From NCBI GenBank assembly GCA_910585395.1, contig CAJUCK010000011.1:44674-50355 (forward strand): a DNA stretch of 5,682 nt, given 5' to 3'. Shown here in pieces: positions 5,315-5,682 of the stretch. This DNA is from an uncultured Lachnospiraceae bacterium (GTDB lineage: Bacteria > Bacillota > Clostridia > Lachnospirales > Lachnospiraceae). Position numbers and translations under genes: made by a program. Every line of letters begins with the position of its first letter. Position 1 is the first letter of the stretch. Under the pieces are notes generated by a model. The model saw nothing but the letters and a program-made list of their open reading frames with translations. It did not search any database and was not told where the DNA came from.

Positions 5315-5350
5315 GAAGAGACGTCTGTAAAAGAGGTCTCTTTTACTTTT
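5315..5350 (+). terminator. Possible intrinsic terminator with two alternative stems
   Basis: GTAAAAGA (5327-5334) pairs perfectly with TCTTTTAC (5339-5346) across the loop GGTC, followed by TTTT (5347-5350). An alternative, overlapping stem pairs GAAGAGAC (5315-5322) with GTCTCTTT (5336-5343), with one G-T pair. The stems exclude each other. It lies 30 nt after the small ORF, a natural place to end the upstream operon. The first stem is AT-rich and the T-run is short, so strength is uncertain. Confidence 0.5.
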
Positions 5351-5370
5351 CTGCTGATCTGAAAGGAACG

Positions 5371-5400
5371 TGTCAGTTTTCTTTGGGAGATTTCCTGACA
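5371..5400. repeat. Inverted repeat upstream of the dapF-like gene
   Basis: TGTCAG (5371-5376) and CTGACA (5395-5400) are perfect inverted copies separated by 18 bp, located 60-90 nt before the dapF-like start. CTGACA also resembles a -35 hexamer, but no good -10 lies 16-18 bp downstream. It could be an operator, a weak stem or chance. Confidence 0.35.
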
Positions 5401-5460
5401 TACTGCCATAATAATAAGCATAGGATAAAAAAAGCCTGGAATTATAGAGGAAAAATAAAA

Positions 5461-5682
5461 ATGCATGAAATTATATTAAATAAATATCAGGGACTGGGCA
5501 ATGATTATCTGATATTAGATCCAGAGAAGAATGAATTGGCGCTTCAGAAGAGAAATATTGAAATGCTGTGCAGGAGAAATTTTGGAGTGGGAGCAGATGG
5601 GATCTTGTATGGGCCTCTCTGGGAGCAGGGAAGAGCAAGGGTACGTATATTTAATCCAGATGGCTCTGAGGCGGAAAAAAGT
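5461..5682 (+). CDS. dapF: Diaminopimelate epimerase-like protein, 5' part, cut by the window edge
   Basis: The first 74 codons are present; the 3' end lies outside the window. DapF interconverts LL- and meso-diaminopimelate for lysine and peptidoglycan synthesis, using two cysteines and no cofactor. KYQGLGNDYLILD (residues 8-20) is the typical DapF N-terminal block, CRRNFGVGADGIL (37-49) matches the second, and RIFNPDGSEAEKS (62-74) matches the block leading into the first active-site loop. In E. coli that block reads RIFNADGSEVAQC before GNG, so Ser74 falls where the first catalytic Cys is expected. This may mean a DapF-family paralogue with another activity or a variant active site. AGAGGA (5446-5451) precedes the ATG at 9 nt. 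An ATG at 5465 is in another frame. Confidence 0.85.
   Translation, partial: MHEIILNKYQGLGNDYLILDPEKNELALQKRNIEMLCRRNFGVGADGILYGPLWEQGRARVRIFNPDGSEAEKS

Noticed and set aside
5395..5426. Sigma-A promoter for the dapF-like gene from CTGACA
   Set aside because: The best -10 candidates (TAGGAT at 5421, CATAAT at 5407) are at the wrong distance, so I could not support a promoter.

Overview
The window looks like chromosomal DNA of an AT-rich, endospore-forming member of the Firmicutes, most likely a clostridial or Lachnospiraceae-type anaerobe. That placement is inference from protein resemblance. The support is a sporulation sigma-factor cluster (SpoIIGA, pro-sigma-E, sigma-G) whose products resemble the Bacillus subtilis proteins along their whole length, strong AGGAGG-type ribosome binding sites, and a DapF-like gene at the right edge. 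No insertion sequence, CRISPR array, tRNA or rRNA is visible.

Layout. Positions 1-176 hold a promoter region with a 21-bp spacer and possible Spo0A boxes. It drives spoIIGA (177-920), the membrane aspartic protease that matures pro-sigma-E, and then sigE (1032-1772); a 19-bp tandem repeat lies between the two genes. A promoter overlapping the end of sigE precedes a 534-residue beta-CASP metallo-beta-lactamase-fold protein, a probable RNA-processing nuclease (1828-3432). sigG follows on the opposite strand (3401-4204) and overlaps the nuclease gene tail to tail by 32 bp. From 4205 to 4515 lies a divergent control region: a sigma-G/F-like promoter for sigG, an inverted repeat, an extended -10 promoter pointing right, three 13-bp tandem repeats and a leader of about 220 nt. 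Rightwards come a charged coiled-coil protein of unknown function (4516-5145), a 46-codon ORF coupled to it by a TGATG junction (5145-5285), a possible terminator, and the 5' part of a dapF-like gene (5461 to the window edge).

How the genes work together. Phosphorylated Spo0A probably switches on spoIIGA-sigE before or at asymmetric division. SpoIIGA then removes the sigma-E pro-peptide in the mother cell, and sigma-G later takes over in the forespore, probably from its own promoter. In B. subtilis sigG follows sigE directly on the same strand. Here it is inverted and separated from sigE by the nuclease gene, so read-through from spoIIG cannot produce sense sigG RNA, while nuclease read-through would be antisense to sigG. 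The most unusual points are this convergent overlap, the paired repeats around the sigG divergent promoters, the unrecognised coiled-coil/small-ORF pair, and a serine where DapF enzymes normally carry their first catalytic cysteine. I see no clear sign of an entirely new multi-gene system.
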